Source: Harmonia axyridis
Lineage: Eukaryota > Arthropoda > Insecta > Coleoptera > Coccinellidae
NCBI RefSeq assembly: GCF_914767665.1
Contig: NC_059503.1
Location: 9,982,001 to 10,046,000 of the forward strand
DNA: 64,000 nt
Direction: 5' to 3'
The position numbers and the translations under genes are program-made. Shown here in pieces: positions 22,935 to 34,696 of this stretch. Under the pieces are notes generated by a model. That model did not search any database and was not told the origin of the DNA. It saw only the letters and a list, made by a program, of their open reading frames with translations. The number at the start of each line of letters is the position of its first letter. The stretch's first letter is position 1.

Positions 22935-24123
22935 TCCTATGAAGTGCTCAACGCAATGTAGATATCGTATTGTCCATCGCTGGCCACTACTTTCACCCAT
23001 CTCTCGGACATCGTACGAATCCCGCGTTGAAAAAACTGGTCATCTTTTGAAGCGATCCACGAATCCATCCAATGTTTTACTTCTTCATAACTCCAGAAGT
23101 TCTGGACGTGTACCAAGTGATAGTCCAAGGGAGAATAAGGCAATTGAAGTAGGACTTTTCAACGTTTCCAAGTATGTCTTGACTAACATAGGGTCAAGCA
23201 TTGTCATGCTGTAGAATTACTTTTTCATGTCTCTCGTTGTATTGAGGCCGTTGTTTTTCTTAAATGCTCGGCTCAAACGCATTGATAACGTTCGATAACG
23301 ATCGCCTATGATTTTTTCTGTCGGTTTTAACAACTCATAATACACTACGCCGAGCTGATCTCACCAAATACTGAGCATGACCTCGGAACCGTAAATATTC
23401 GATTTGGCCGTTGACTTGGAAGCATGGCCGGGATATCCCCATGATTTTCTGCACTTGGGATTATCGTAATGATTTTTCATCTCCAGTCATAATGCGATGC
23501 AGAAATCACTTCCGTCTTTGCCTTGCCAGCAGCTGTCCACAAGCAAACAAACGCCTTTCAACAACTCTCGGCTTCAACTCTTACAGCCCCCAATTTCCTT
23601 TGTTTCTGAGTGATTTCCATGGCTTTCAGGCGTTTCGAAATGGCTTGTTGCGTCACGCCCAATGATCCTGCCAATTCCTGTTGCGTTTGACACGAGTCTT
23701 TATCAAGTAATGCCCCCAATTCTGCATCTTCGAAAACCTTCTCTTTCTTCCACTGCCATGCTGGTCTTCGACGTCAATATCGACGTTCTTGAAGCGTTGA
23801 AACCACTCTCGGCACGTTCTTTCACTAATAGCGGCCTCACCATATTTATTTGAGAGCATTCATGAGCCTCAATCGCAGATTTCTTCATATTAAAGCAGAA
23901 AATTAAAACCTTCCGCATATGACGAGAATTTTACTCGTAAGCTCACATGTTTAATCGAGAATAGCTTCATGATGCAGACACAAATCGACTAATACTTTGA
24001 TGGCGTTATGTTTACAAATACCTAAGCTTAATGTATGACATCTACGATGAATTCATTTCGATTACCACTTACAACTACAACCATCTATTGCAAAACGGAG
24101 GAAGAATAGTGGTATACCTAATA
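22935..24123 (-). mobile_element. mauritiana-like mariner, 3' ITR lost, heavily mutated
   Basis: Minus-strand transposase remnants run in order from the 5' ITR (GGTATACC and GAGGAAGAATAG near 24100) to the C-terminus. They include SERTCREWFQRFKNV (about 23800) and a catalytic region with many stops. The C-terminal block KHWMDSWIASKDDQFFQRGI (about 23015-23075) leads into ERWVKVVASDGQYD. The 3' untranslated part and ITR are missing at about 22945. Length and content otherwise match the copy at 14588. Confidence 0.88.
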
Positions 24124-24859
24124 GTATATTTCTCCTCAATTATTGAAGTTTGGACTGGATTCCTCCCTCAGCGTTTCTCAGCAAATGCTCCATACCGCTC
24201 CATAATCGCAAAGCGGCTGTTAATAACCAAATATCTTATCCAATATTTTTCATGATATATATCTCCGCAAGACACATTTCAGCTCCTTTCGGGTTGTCAC
24301 CACATTGGCGTCCGTCTTACCTGGCTAGGAATCCTCGGAATGTTCGAGTCCACACCTCCTCTCGGTGCCGAAACAGCTGGTAGTCCCATTTACGGCTCAC
24401 GCCTGCTGAATAATGATGTATATTGCCCTAGGACCGGGCCGAACATGTCTTTAATTTTGGGCTGTTTCTGAAATGCGGGCTTGGGCGGGCCGAAATTAAA
24501 TTGCTCCGCGTTGAAAAAGAGCCCGCGTCATTTTCAACCTTCGCGTGTTCAATTATGACACATTCGGGGCTTTTCCTGCGCATTTGTAGCGATTTCGAGA
24601 GGGCTATGCTTTACGGTTAACTGCTCTCCGAATGTTGAAGTTGATTAGTTGGCTTCAGTTTCGAAGAGTTTTTATTGATGTTGATTTTTTTCTCTTTTTT
24701 GTTTCAGGTAAGGATTCGTCTTCATTATGATTGGAATGAAGGGTAACTTGGTGGTGAGTTTTTATTTAACTAACTCAGAAAACTTTCTCCGAAAACCGTG
24801 CTTTGTAAATGCTCTGTGCACGTCTTTTTAATGTAAGCTTTGACTCCAAAAAAGCCCAC
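24124..24859. other. Unique DNA with a GC-richer patch
   Basis: The section 24270-24620 is richer in GC and non-repetitive. No coding family is recognised. It leads into the splice-like site at 24660-24713. Confidence 0.4.
24670..24713 (+). promoter_or_regulatory. Possible recursive splice site (ratchet point)
   Basis: A long pyrimidine tract at about 24680-24705 ends in TTTCAG at 24702-24707 and is followed immediately by GTAAGG (24708-24713). An acceptor fused directly to a donor-like sequence is the form of zero-length exons that split very long insect introns. If used, it would place this part of the window inside a large plus-strand intron. Sequence match only. Confidence 0.35.
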
Positions 24860-25270
24860 TACATAGTCGTACAACTTTGCTTCCGCCGTTTTTTTCCGAA
24901 ATTCGGGGCTTCATTGTAAAAAACTGGTTATACATTGTCCATCGCTGGCCACTACTTTCTCTCATCTTTCGAGCAGCATACGAATCCCGCGTTGAAAAAA
25001 CTGGACATCTTTAGAAGCGATCCACGAATCGATCCAATTTTCACTTCTTTAAGACCGGAAATGCAGGTCGGCCAGGCCGTGGGCCATTGATAGTCCTAGG
25101 GAGCAAAGTCTTGGAATACGGCGAGTGGGGGTAGGACTTCCCATTTCTTGACCACTTTGGCAACATGGAATCGAGCATTGTCATGCTGTAAAATCACTTT
25201 TTCATGTATTCGATGTATTCGATGAGCCTCAGCCGTAGATTTCCTCATATTAAAGCAGTAAATCATTTTT
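24860..25270 (-). mobile_element. mauritiana-like mariner, internal-deletion derivative
   Basis: After a TA at 24860-24861 the 3' ITR (CATAGTCGTACAACTTTGCT) and the C-terminal coding region follow up to about 25205. The sequence then jumps to the N-terminal region (GATGAGCCTCAGCCG, about 25222-25250) that in full copies lies about 650-700 bp further on. The 5' ITR is not present beyond about 25270. The junction lies at a short repeat (GTATTCGATGTATTCGATG). Confidence 0.82.
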
Positions 25271-26512
25271 TTTCATCATATCAATACCATTCTGCCTGAA
25301 AATTTTCATTTGAAAATTTAGGTGTTCTATCGAACTTTTGTTCATCACCAACTATGATTATTGTTCATGTTAAACTTGTGTTTCTTATATACCTTACGGG
25401 ACGTTTGTTCAACATGTCTCTCATTGCAATCTAAATACCTAATATCAAAACTTCCCTATTTTAAATTGTCTGGAGTTTTATCGATGTGTTTCGTCACATT
25501 TGTTCAATTATCGTGATATTTAGTTCTACGTTTACTTTTCCAAGAATGTTTTGAATTCTTCTTTGAATTGCTAGGTAAAACTGGAAAGCATCAAAACCGT
25601 TATCGATCTTGGTAATTTTCCCTAGAGTTATTTTTCTTAGATTTTTTCAGTCGATACAATTTTTTTTATGATACTTTTTGTTTAAGTTCATTAATTGATC
25701 AGTGAACCAATTTTTTATTAAACCTTCTGCAAAATGAACTCAAAAAACTTCATTTTATTTCTATGACATGAAAAAAATCCTTCGTATAATCACGAAGGCA
25801 TAATAGAATCATGCAGGAATAACAATAATAAATAGCCTCATTAATGCTAGTTGATTCCCATGTTCTGAATGAATATATTTCAATGCAACGCAGGCTTTGA
25901 ATAATAATTATCTCCTGAACGCGGTAAAGACAGGATTTCACTCCATAACAACCATCCGGATTGGGCTAATAAAGTTGGTTTGTTATTTCGCTGGTAGATT
26001 TTCCGCGAAGTTGAATTATTCAATAGTCTGTCATGCCTGTTAGTGAAAATTTCGACGAAAACGCTTCACGTAGGTGGAAAATGTGGAAATATTACTGAAC
26101 GTTTGACGTATAAATTTCTGGCTGACATTCATTTCGCCATTACCGGCTGTGAAAAGGGCCGTGAATGACTCTTTGATTCAGTTCTGTGGGCTTTACGATT
26201 CGACCGAGAATGATATATTGATAATTTACATCTTGTTGAAAATTTCATTATCATCTTTCATTTGGATGAACTCTGCGATGTGCGATAACAGAAGCACGTT
26301 TTCGAAATTGGATTTAGCAATTTGGACAGGTTGCAATGCAGATTTTAAATAGCACGCAACAGAATTTGGGGACAAGGATCTATCATATCTAGACATTGTG
26401 ACAAGACTAAGTTTTGAGTGTTTCAGTGAATACTTCTAGATTACCTAGAGATTGACATATCGATAGGTCACACATAGAAGACCAACGTATGCATCACGAC
26501 TTTAAGGATTCA
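25271..26512. other. AT-rich unique DNA, no gene
   Basis: No feature recognised in about 1.2 kb. Confidence 0.45.
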
Positions 26513-27357
26513 CAGCTTGGCTTGATTGTCAAGCTACTTGACTTGAGCTTGACTTGATTTCAAGTCAAGCTCTTGTCAAGTAGTAGCTTTTTAATCTCAA
26601 GTCAAGTATTTATTTATGAACTACTTGAATCATATCAAGTTTCATGACTTTTAGCGGTTTTATTGTGTAATATCACATCAATGAAAAAAATGATGAAATG
26701 AGAAGGAACCTTACAAAAAAACCCTTTATTTATTGATCTTATTGTACACAAGAACCGAGAATATCAACTTTCTTCAAATACAAACATTAAATCACTATAA
26801 ATCATAACAAAATAAAAAAATAAAGTTTCCTTTATTGAGAAACCTCCAGGCTTTGTTTGATTTCATAATTTTCCATCCAGGATCTAAGACACATGAGGCA
26901 TCCTATAGATTTTTCGCCCAACCTATTGCGGGTTTTTGTAACTGTAAGAGCAGCTCTGGAAAATTGTCTTTCAACAGAAGCTGAAGAGGCTGGTGTTGAT
27001 AAAAGGTCCTTGGCGATTTTGGTCAAATTTGGAAAGATATTTCTGAAATTACCAAAATCTACCAATAGATTTCATAGAAAGATGAGAAAACTACTAATAA
27101 AGTCATACTGACGAATGCTTCAGTCTCTCAGAGCTGAGGAATTATTTAGTCTAAGCGCGCACGAGATTGCAGAAATATATGCCGTTCGACGCATGTATAT
27201 CAAGCTCAAACAATATCAAGTGGCTTGTTATCAAGTCAAGCCATAAATATCTAAAATCAAGTCAAGCCAAGTTCAAGTGTGTAATTTTTCACGAGCTGGA
27301 TTTTCAAGTCAAGTATTTGGTTAAAATGTCGAGCTACTCGGCTTTGTAATCACTACA
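26513..27357 (-). mobile_element. hAT deletion derivative with CAAGTCAAG-rich ends
   Basis: Both ends are rich in CAAGTCAAG, CTTGACTTGA and similar words (26525-26640 and 27205-27320). The outer termini (TAAGGATTCACAGCTTGG on the left, decayed on the right) agree with the better terminus at 61830-61853. Only the last transposase part is left between them, joined at about 27060 directly to the non-coding region that also occurs at 9035-9215. It is therefore an internal-deletion, non-autonomous copy. Confidence 0.82.
26832..27065 (-). pseudogene. hAT transposase, C-terminal dimerisation domain
   Basis: An open minus-strand frame of about 77 codons. It contains FPNLTKIAKDLLSTPASSAS, then VERQFSRAALTVTKTRNRLG, then CLMCLRSWMEN. 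The block PASSASVERxFS followed by a TxxRNRLxxxS segment is the hallmark of the hAT C-terminal (dimerisation) domain. The stop lies near 26832. The DDE catalytic core is missing. Confidence 0.9.
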
Positions 27358-28479
27358 GAGTAACGCCACAAATAGGGCAGGTCCAGATCAAGTGCTGGTG
27401 GTACGTGTATAACAACAAATAAAGCACAAGCATTTAACTCTTTTTTATACAGGGGAATCGTCTTAGATAAACTAGCTTATAAGCTAGCTTATATATACCA
27501 CCTACCTCACTGAACTCAACCTTTTTAAGGTTCTGAGCATCATCATTTGCCTATTAACCTTTCGACTCTTTTTGTTTGTAACCCTATCACAATTTCTTCA
27601 GTGTGGATTTTATGTATACCCATGTCTTCCATAGAAGAGCCTGTTCTTTTTAGTATTTGGAGTGAGTGTTGATCTCTCCCTTTTTTTCGTGATAGGTAGG
27701 TCTCCTAAATCTTCTAGTGCTTCTTGCTGTTTTCTGTATATGACGTGTATACGTCGATGTCTTACTTGGGTTACCGTATGATCTGCATATAGGACATAAC
27801 CCGCATTGGACAGATTATTGCAAATAATAAATCATTCTCTGTTGGGTAAACAATTGACATTGTTGACATTGAAATAACGGTGGAGTATAGTAATAAAGCC
27901 TTCACAGAACACAATCTTGTCGCCCATCTAGAGATAGAGATACAATCTCTAAGCTTTTCAGAGGTCTCATAGAGGCCTAGAAGAATGGAAATAAAAAACA
28001 TTGCACATTCAGTTAAAACTTTTTTAGGCAAATAGTTTTTTTTTTGTATATCGTGCAGAATCTGCTACTACTCAAATGTAGGTTACTAAAAACCAACTCT
28101 TGAACGCCATAACCAAAAATCACAACAAATCGCCAACACTAACCTAACCTTCTAAATTTCTGGGATTATATCCTGTATGTCGGATGCAGCTCGTGAGGAC
28201 ACATCCCAAACTCGCGTTATTTTGACATCGTATATCCCGTGTTACACAACAACTTGTCTGGAGTTATTATCGACATTATGGTACGATAAATATTCCCAAG
28301 CTAACATTCCCCCCTTCCGGTAATTCAAAACAGGCAATAATGTAACTGTTTGTGACAACCTGCAGTTTCCTGCTGATTTACTGTGGTACGGTCACGTGGA
28401 TTCCATGTTACGATCCACTTGTGCACCCTTCAGTGGCGTAGAATAGGATGAGGAGGCGTTTTAGTATCATGACAAGTGA
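27358..28479. other. DNA of unclear origin, possibly old retroelement
   Basis: No firm family. On the minus strand around 27700-27830, broken frames read CGLCPICRSYG and YTRHIQKTARSTRRF, which have a polyprotein-like flavour (two Cys pairs followed by a basic stretch), but I could not assign them. CAGTGGCGTAG at about 28432 looks like a lone hAT-type terminus. Confidence 0.35.
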
Positions 28480-29008
28480 TATATCTATCTATCGTAATGA
28501 GTTCATCACAGTACTAAAAACAGTGCTGTAATGAACTCATTACAGCATTGTTTTCAGTTATATTTTCGATTTGTGTTTACACTGACTTCCGTTCCTATCA
28601 AATTTCAAGACACCTCAATTGTCAATATAATATAATTCGGATATAGTGAAATAATTTGCAACTTAATTCGCAATTTCTCTTAATTCTGGTGGTGTTAAAT
28701 CGATTTCGAGAGATATAATTCACAAATTTAATGAGTCATTATAGATTATTTTGAAATTCGAAACACACGATTCAAATTTAAATTCCGTAATCTGTCAATC
28801 TTCGTGACCAGTCACACCAACTGCCAAGTTACAATACGAAAGTCACTAGGATGTATACTCTGAATTTTTCATTGAATTTGGACAATATTTCACAAAACTT
28901 GACTGAAATAGAGAAGATATCGTCTAATAGTCGTTGCAGAAGGCAATTCCAACACGAATGAGGAATTTCAACGCATGAGTGTTGGAATTGCCTTTTTTTT
29001 CAGAAAAT
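28480..29008. repeat. Two-copy repeat family, copy A
   Basis: Matches 35013-35596 along nearly its full length. It begins with a short palindromic motif, GTAATGAGTTCATCAC, followed about 20 bp later by CTGTAATGAACTCATTACAG. Near its end lies an inverted repeat, AAGGCAATTCCAACAC at about 28939 with its complement at about 28978. No ORF is conserved between the copies. The two hairpin-forming ends suggest a non-autonomous DNA element; class unknown. Confidence 0.8.
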
Positions 29009-30059
29009 GTCGAATGTTTTATTCGCATTGAGAAAAATCACTTTGCTGCCTAGACTTAAAAGTAGTAACTTTGCTGCCCAGGCAAGAAAAGTAATAATTT
29101 GCTGATTGATATGTGTCTGCAAATCAATATTTGCTATCAATCGGAGAAAAAAATCACTTCTTTCACAGCTCGTTCATCTTTCAGAATGAAAATCAAACAA
29201 TTCAAATAAGAAATTTTTTCTGATAAGCTGAACATAATGAAATCATGAAACATTGTTCTTAGAATGGAACTAGACGAATGTTTTTCCTCAGAGTACCATT
29301 TCAGTTTGGGAATTATGTTCAAACCCCTAGATATTATGTTCATTCAAAGATATAGATACTTATAATTAAAATGATAAGTGAGATAAGAAAAAAAGTATAA
29401 TTGGATAATTTTTTCGAGCTACGTGCCTTTTCAATCTCAACCAACCTCCTCAGCGCATTATCTCAAAAGTCCCCTCAACAATTACCGTATTAGTTCTGCA
29501 TTGTCACATCCCCCACGTCCAGATAAAATCCACCCTTAATTTTCCCCAAAGTAGGAGCGACGTACGCTACTGTTTGTTCCGATAAGATGCCAACAAAGCC
29601 GCATGCATATGTATAGGGGGGGCAGAATGACCTATCCGATTTTGTATGGAGTTGTTACACGGGCAACGAACAAGCAAAGTAAATCATTTCTCTGATAATG
29701 ATATGGGGCGGTATGATTTACGTTTAATTTATTCCCAGATCGATGATGATCGGTAGACCGAGGTTGTCGATGAGCCTGATCGAAATTTATGTTTGTGTGT
29801 GTTTGGGCTCTGTGATACGCGTGACGCATATGGTCGATGGTCCCCAGAGCCATATTTCTGGGTTCAGTTCCTGCTGACCGATAGTTTCCTGGGATTCGAT
29901 ACTAGAAATGCGGTATGACGATAAATTCAGGGTGTGATGAATCACTGGTAGGAGTTTGGACGGAAATTTGGTATCAGGAAATTGGAAATTTATAATCAGT
30001 GACATGTAAAATCATCGATTCCTTCAAGTGAACTTGAAGTGACTTTGATCCAACCTTAG
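29009..30059. other. Unique DNA, no gene
   Basis: AT-rich to 29430, then moderately GC-rich (29440-29900). No coding family, repeat end or RNA gene recognised. Confidence 0.45.
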
Positions 30060-30645
30060 GGTGATAAAAATAGATAGATGGAGCATATCTCATTTTCACT
30101 AAGCAAATTTCGTCCCCAACATGAACTATCAAATTTGACATGAAGCGTGCGGAAATGAAAATATTTCAGTGTTACGATATTTCACTCCATTCGCCAGTTT
30201 CTCCACAAAGAACGCACTTATTGTGTCCCATAGCGAATCAATGTTTCATTTTAACTTAAAATATATTGAAATAAATACCTAAATATATCAGAAATCCAGA
30301 AAACAAACTTCAAGCGCGCCAAACGACGTGAAACAACCAATGACACTAGGAGAGCAAAAGTTGCCAAACCTTGGATTTCAGCAGATAGATACAGAAAATA
30401 ATAAATATTCTGCTTCTTATAATTTCGACAATTAGGAAAAATATCGGATTTCAGTTATTCAAATTTGCATATTTAATAGGGAATCACTCAAATAAATATA
30501 TTTCATTCGATATAATATACGTTCATAACGATATAGTAAAATTGTGGATTTGAAAATATATCACAATCCGACAACGTAACCTAACCATGTTCGGGACATG
30601 TGAAAATTGCGAATACTCCCTCTATCTCTGTTTATTACTCTATGG
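30060..30645. repeat. CATAGAGTAATAAACATAG family element, copy 1
   Basis: About 585 bp, in the orientation that ends with TCTGTTTATTACTCTATGG. The left end is a decayed inverted copy of that terminus (AATAGATAGATGGAGCAT). It shares the whole interior with copies at 30912, 50657 and, inverted, 56949. On the minus strand a short frame starts MGHNKCVLCGETG (about 30220). On the plus strand a second short frame reads VKQPMTLGEQKL, then NLGFQQIDTENNKYS, and ends in FDN plus stop (about 30335-30435). Confidence 0.85.
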
Positions 30646-30911
30646 ACCAATAACAATTAAGAAATATTTTCAATTACCCAGTAAGGGCTTGAGAAATTTG
30701 TCTTGAAATAATGAGGCATTTGTCAATGCCTGAAGGATATTCGGTGGAAAATTTTTTCGACAGAAAAGTTTATGAATTTAACAAAACATTAGATTCGTTG
30801 CTGTTCTCTACTATAGATCATCTATTACCATTGCATCGTAGGCATCTCGGGCTGATTTAAATACGATATTGTTAAACAGGTCAATCATAATGTTATAGTC
30901 ATTATAATACC

Positions 30912-31476
30912 TTTTGTCCTCAACACGAACTATCAAATTTGACATGAAGCGCGCGGATATGATTATATATCAGTGATACGATATTTCACTGAATTTGCGA
31001 GTTTCTCCACAAAGAACGCACATCCTATATCCTTCAACGAATTTCTTCTTATTTCCCATAATGAATCAACGTTTCATTACAACTCAAAATATATTGAAAT
31101 GAATACCTAAATATATCAGAAATTCAGAAAACAAACTTCAAGCTCGTCAAACGACATGAAACAACGGATGACACTAGGAGAGCAATAGTTGACCAAACCT
31201 TGGATTTCAGCAGGTAGATACAGAAGACAATAAATATTCTGCTTATTATAAATTCGACAATTAGGAAAAATATCGTATTCAAAAAATTAAAATTTGCAAG
31301 TATTTAATTGAGAATCACTCAAATAAATACATTTCATTCAATATAATATACGTTCATAATGATATATAGTAAAATTGTGGATTTGAAAATATCACAATCC
31401 GACAACGTAATCTAACCGTGTTGGGGACATGTTAAAATTGCCTATACTCGCTCTATCTATATTTATTACTCTATGA
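30912..31476. repeat. CATAGAGTAATAAACATAG family element, copy 2
   Basis: Same orientation as copy 1, about 265 bp downstream of it. The left terminus is not preserved (homology starts at about 30912). The right terminus reads TATTTATTACTCTATGA. The plus-strand micro-frame is broken by a stop and a one-base insertion after MTLGEQ, so this copy is more decayed. Confidence 0.82.
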
Positions 31477-32280
31477 CAAAAATTTCCCTCATTTTTGAAA
31501 CATGCAAACATCTTAAATCGTACCTAAATCCAATCTACAAGTTTTTCCTGATCGATCTGGTGATGATATTATAATTCAAGTTAACATTTTTGTCAGCTTT
31601 CAAAAACAACTGATTTAACGCTTAGCAACAACAATCCCCTTAGTAAGAATCTGGCAGACTATGGCCCATAGCTCTCATCAAAAATAGTCGTTAGACGAAA
31701 GTTATAGGCCATTTTTCGGGCACTATCCACATGTATCACCCCGAATGAATATAAATGTTTACGAACTGTAAAATCTAACAGGATATTCGAGTCGACGGCA
31801 ATAAAATAATTATTATCGTCAATAAAAACCCCCTAATGCCATGGGAGGAAGCGTCCGACCAAAAACGGATTACGAGGAAACGGAAATGCTTGGATGCACT
31901 TCTTTTGTGTCATGGTTTTACAATAGTGCAATATTTTTTTATGGTTATGGCGCCGCAAAACGAGAGGAAAGTTGATTATGTCCGTATGATGGTGAATATG
32001 GAATTGGGTGGAGGGGATAACGTTAGCCGAGTATTATTATCATAAACGCTGTGAATTCCTTTTGCTCTGCGTTATTGCCGCTTTTGATTACGGCGGTTGA
32101 GATAGTGAGAGCGTAGATACATTTGGCGCAATTTCTGTTGGGGGAACTGAATATTTCCCTTAATTTTTGTCGCATTGCTACATTGATGTCGAATATCCGG
32201 ATTCCTGGAGGAAAACGAATGTACAGTGCCTATCAAGATTTAATAGTCTGTAGTTTCCGCTTATGATAATTATTTTTATT
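31477..32280. other. Unique DNA, no gene
   Basis: No family recognised. The 69-codon frame at 31836-32045 is without resemblance. Confidence 0.45.
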
Positions 32281-33823
32281 TACATAGGCGTACAACTTTG
32301 CTTCCGTAGTTTTTTCCGAAATTGGAGGCTTTATTGTGAAAAGCTGGTTATACATTTATGATTCAGAGTATTGCTCATCGCTGGCCTCTACTTTCTCCCA
32401 TCTTTCGGGTGGCGTACGAATCCCGCGTTGAAAAAACTGGTCATTTTTTGAAGCGATCCACGAATCGATCCAATTTTTTACTTCTTTATAAGACCAGAAG
32501 TGCTGGTCAGTCAGGCCGTGTGCCATTGATACAAACAAGTGATAGTCCGAGGAAGCAACGTCTGGAGAATACGGCGGGTGGGTTAGGACTTCCCATGTCA
32601 TGCTGTAAAATCACGTTTTTCTTCCAATGAAAATCGCCTGTGATTGTTTCAGTCGGTTTTAATAAAATTTTCCAAAAACATCGTCATATCTCGTAAATTA
32701 TTCGTCACAGATCCCTCAATTAAAAACGTTTTTTGAACATCGGGTTCTGATCTGAAACATAGTGAGGTTTCAAGGGCGTAGCTTACGTCCAGGTGAAGTT
32801 GTAGCCTCGGGAATTTCATCCATTTTTTTTTTAGGAAATTCAGATTTTCACCTATAATTTCTGAAATAATGTACTAATCCTCAAACTGAGAGCATTTTCG
32901 TGATCTACATAGTCGAATCGATCAATAAAATGGTACAGTAGTCCCATGAAGAAACTTTAATTTTTTTCAATTTTCTAAGGGTTAGGAATGGAAAATTTCA
33001 CGAACATTTTTCGAGACAAAAATTTTCAGGTGAGATCCAAATTCGGCTAATCAGGGATCGTCAATTGCGGCACCGTTCACCGATTTTGCGTAGACCTCAC
33101 AGTTTTCAGGAAATTCGAAATCGAAATTTGGGAAAAAATTGAATTTCCATAAAAAAAAATCGTTATATTTGGTATTATCGAAATTAACCCATTTTTCGTC
33201 TCCAGTCACAATGGGAGGCAGAAATTCCTTCCACTTTGCCTTGCAAGTAGCTGTTCACAAGAAACAAACGCCGTTCAACATCTCTCGGTTTCAACTCGTA
33301 CTGCACCCAATCCTTGTTTCGGAATCATTCTCATGGTTTTCAGGCGTTTCGAAATGGCTTGTTGCGTCACTCCCAATGATCCTGCCAATTCTTGTTGCCT
33401 TTGACACTAGTCTTGATTAAGAAATCCTCCAATTCCGCATCTTCGAAAACCTTCTCTCTTCCACCGTCATGCTGGTCTTCGACGTCAAGATCACCGTTCT
33501 TGAAGCGTTGAAACCACTCTCGGCACGTTCTTTCTCTAATAGGGGCCTCACCATTGGTATTTGCGAGCCTCAGCCCCAGATTTCTTCATATTGAAGCAGA
33601 AAATTGAAACCTCCCTCAAATGACGAGAATTTGGCGCGTGAGCTGACATATTTAATCGAGAATAACTTTATGATGCAGACACAAATCGGCCAATATTTCG
33701 ATGGCATTACGTTAACAAATACCTTAGCTTACCGTATGATATCTACCATCTATTTATTTCGACTATGACTTACCGCTACAGCCATATTTTGCAAAACGAC
33801 GAAAGCAAAGTTGTAAACCTAAT
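32281..33823 (-). mobile_element. mauritiana-like mariner with replaced centre
   Basis: Both ends are present: CATAGGCGTACAACTTTG after TA at 32281-32282, and GAAAGCAAAGTTGTAAACC near 33817. The C-terminal part (32356-32601) contains LTHPPYSPDVASSDYHLF with the third catalytic Asp. The N-terminal part (about 33190-33700) contains the helix-turn-helix region. Between about 32662 and 33172, roughly 160 bp of the catalytic centre, including the segment before the second Asp, are replaced by about 510 bp of unrelated sequence without recognised ends. Confidence 0.88.
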
Positions 33824-34336
33824 AGTTTTGTCGTATTCGGTACCGATTTCGAAAAAAAAATTCATGTATTTGCTCATCAAGAAAGAGTGTTTCATTAGTA
33901 TCTTTTCAAAAAACAAACGTATCGTATCAAAAACACTGATAGTTTATGAATGCCAGACAAAATAAGCAAGAGCTCTAGATTCCGAAGATTGAAAACAATT
34001 CACCAAAACCAAAACACAACATATTCACGTCGACAATCTGCGCAATATAAAGAGCGAAAACTCCCTATCTACATCACAATTCATGAATAGCCGGACCTCC
34101 ACTCTCTTCCAAAACCCATAATTATTACTTGAAGAGTCCCCATTCAACCGCTGAACGCTCCCAATGTAAAGTCTGAGGGAGATCGGGGAATTCCAGCCTC
34201 TTCGGTAGTCGAAAGTTAATCATCCCGTTGCACATAACCCAAAACATTAATTACGGTCTTGTACACACACGTGTAATATTTCGATTAACTTCCGGGCAAG
34301 TTCGAAATACCCGGCTGTCAAAAGCCAATCCATTAC
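33824..34336. other. AT-rich DNA, no gene
   Basis: Nothing recognised upstream of the candidate exon on the minus strand's downstream side. Confidence 0.4.
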
Positions 34337-34476
34337 CATGAATACGTTCGCAGATGCTGCACACAGCCTCATGAATAGAAATGTCCCGGAGAAGACGAAC
34401 TTCGTCGCAGCCACAAGTATCTTCGGATCCCAGCGGGGGGGCCTTGGGATCATCGGGTGAACCACACACGGAACAA
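34337..34476 (-). CDS. Candidate internal exon, Cys-rich, host gene unknown
   Basis: On the minus strand a pyrimidine-rich tract ends in TTTTGTTCGACAG, a good acceptor, with the exon starting at 34476. The frame then reads CSVCGSPDDPKAPP, next EDTCGCDEVRLLRD, next HEAVCSICERIH, before a possible donor GGTAATG at about 34337. The spacing CxxC, CxC, CxxC suggests a metal-binding or disulfide-rich domain. The family is not recognised. No neighbouring exons could be linked, and the frame stays open past the donor to 34251, so this may also be chance. Confidence 0.3.
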
Positions 34477-34696
34477 CTGTCGAACAAAAGAAGAGGCATT
34501 CAATTAAATGGCGCCGTGGGTTGGGTAAATGGGTATATCATTCGGGGAGGCCGACTGGTATTACAGGAATCTGCTTTGTTGCGAATGAATACTTTGTGTC
34601 GGGTCATTTCGATGTCGATGGTGTATAACCTATAATTTAGTTTTTCCGCAAACGTCAAAAAATTTCGACCTTATTAATGGCAGGATTTAAGTTTGA

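Noticed and set aside
27700..27990. Minus-strand Cys-pair and basic stretch (CGLCPICRSYG, YTRHIQKTARSTRRF)
   Set aside because: Suggestive of a retroelement polyprotein, but too short and broken to assign; left as unexplained.
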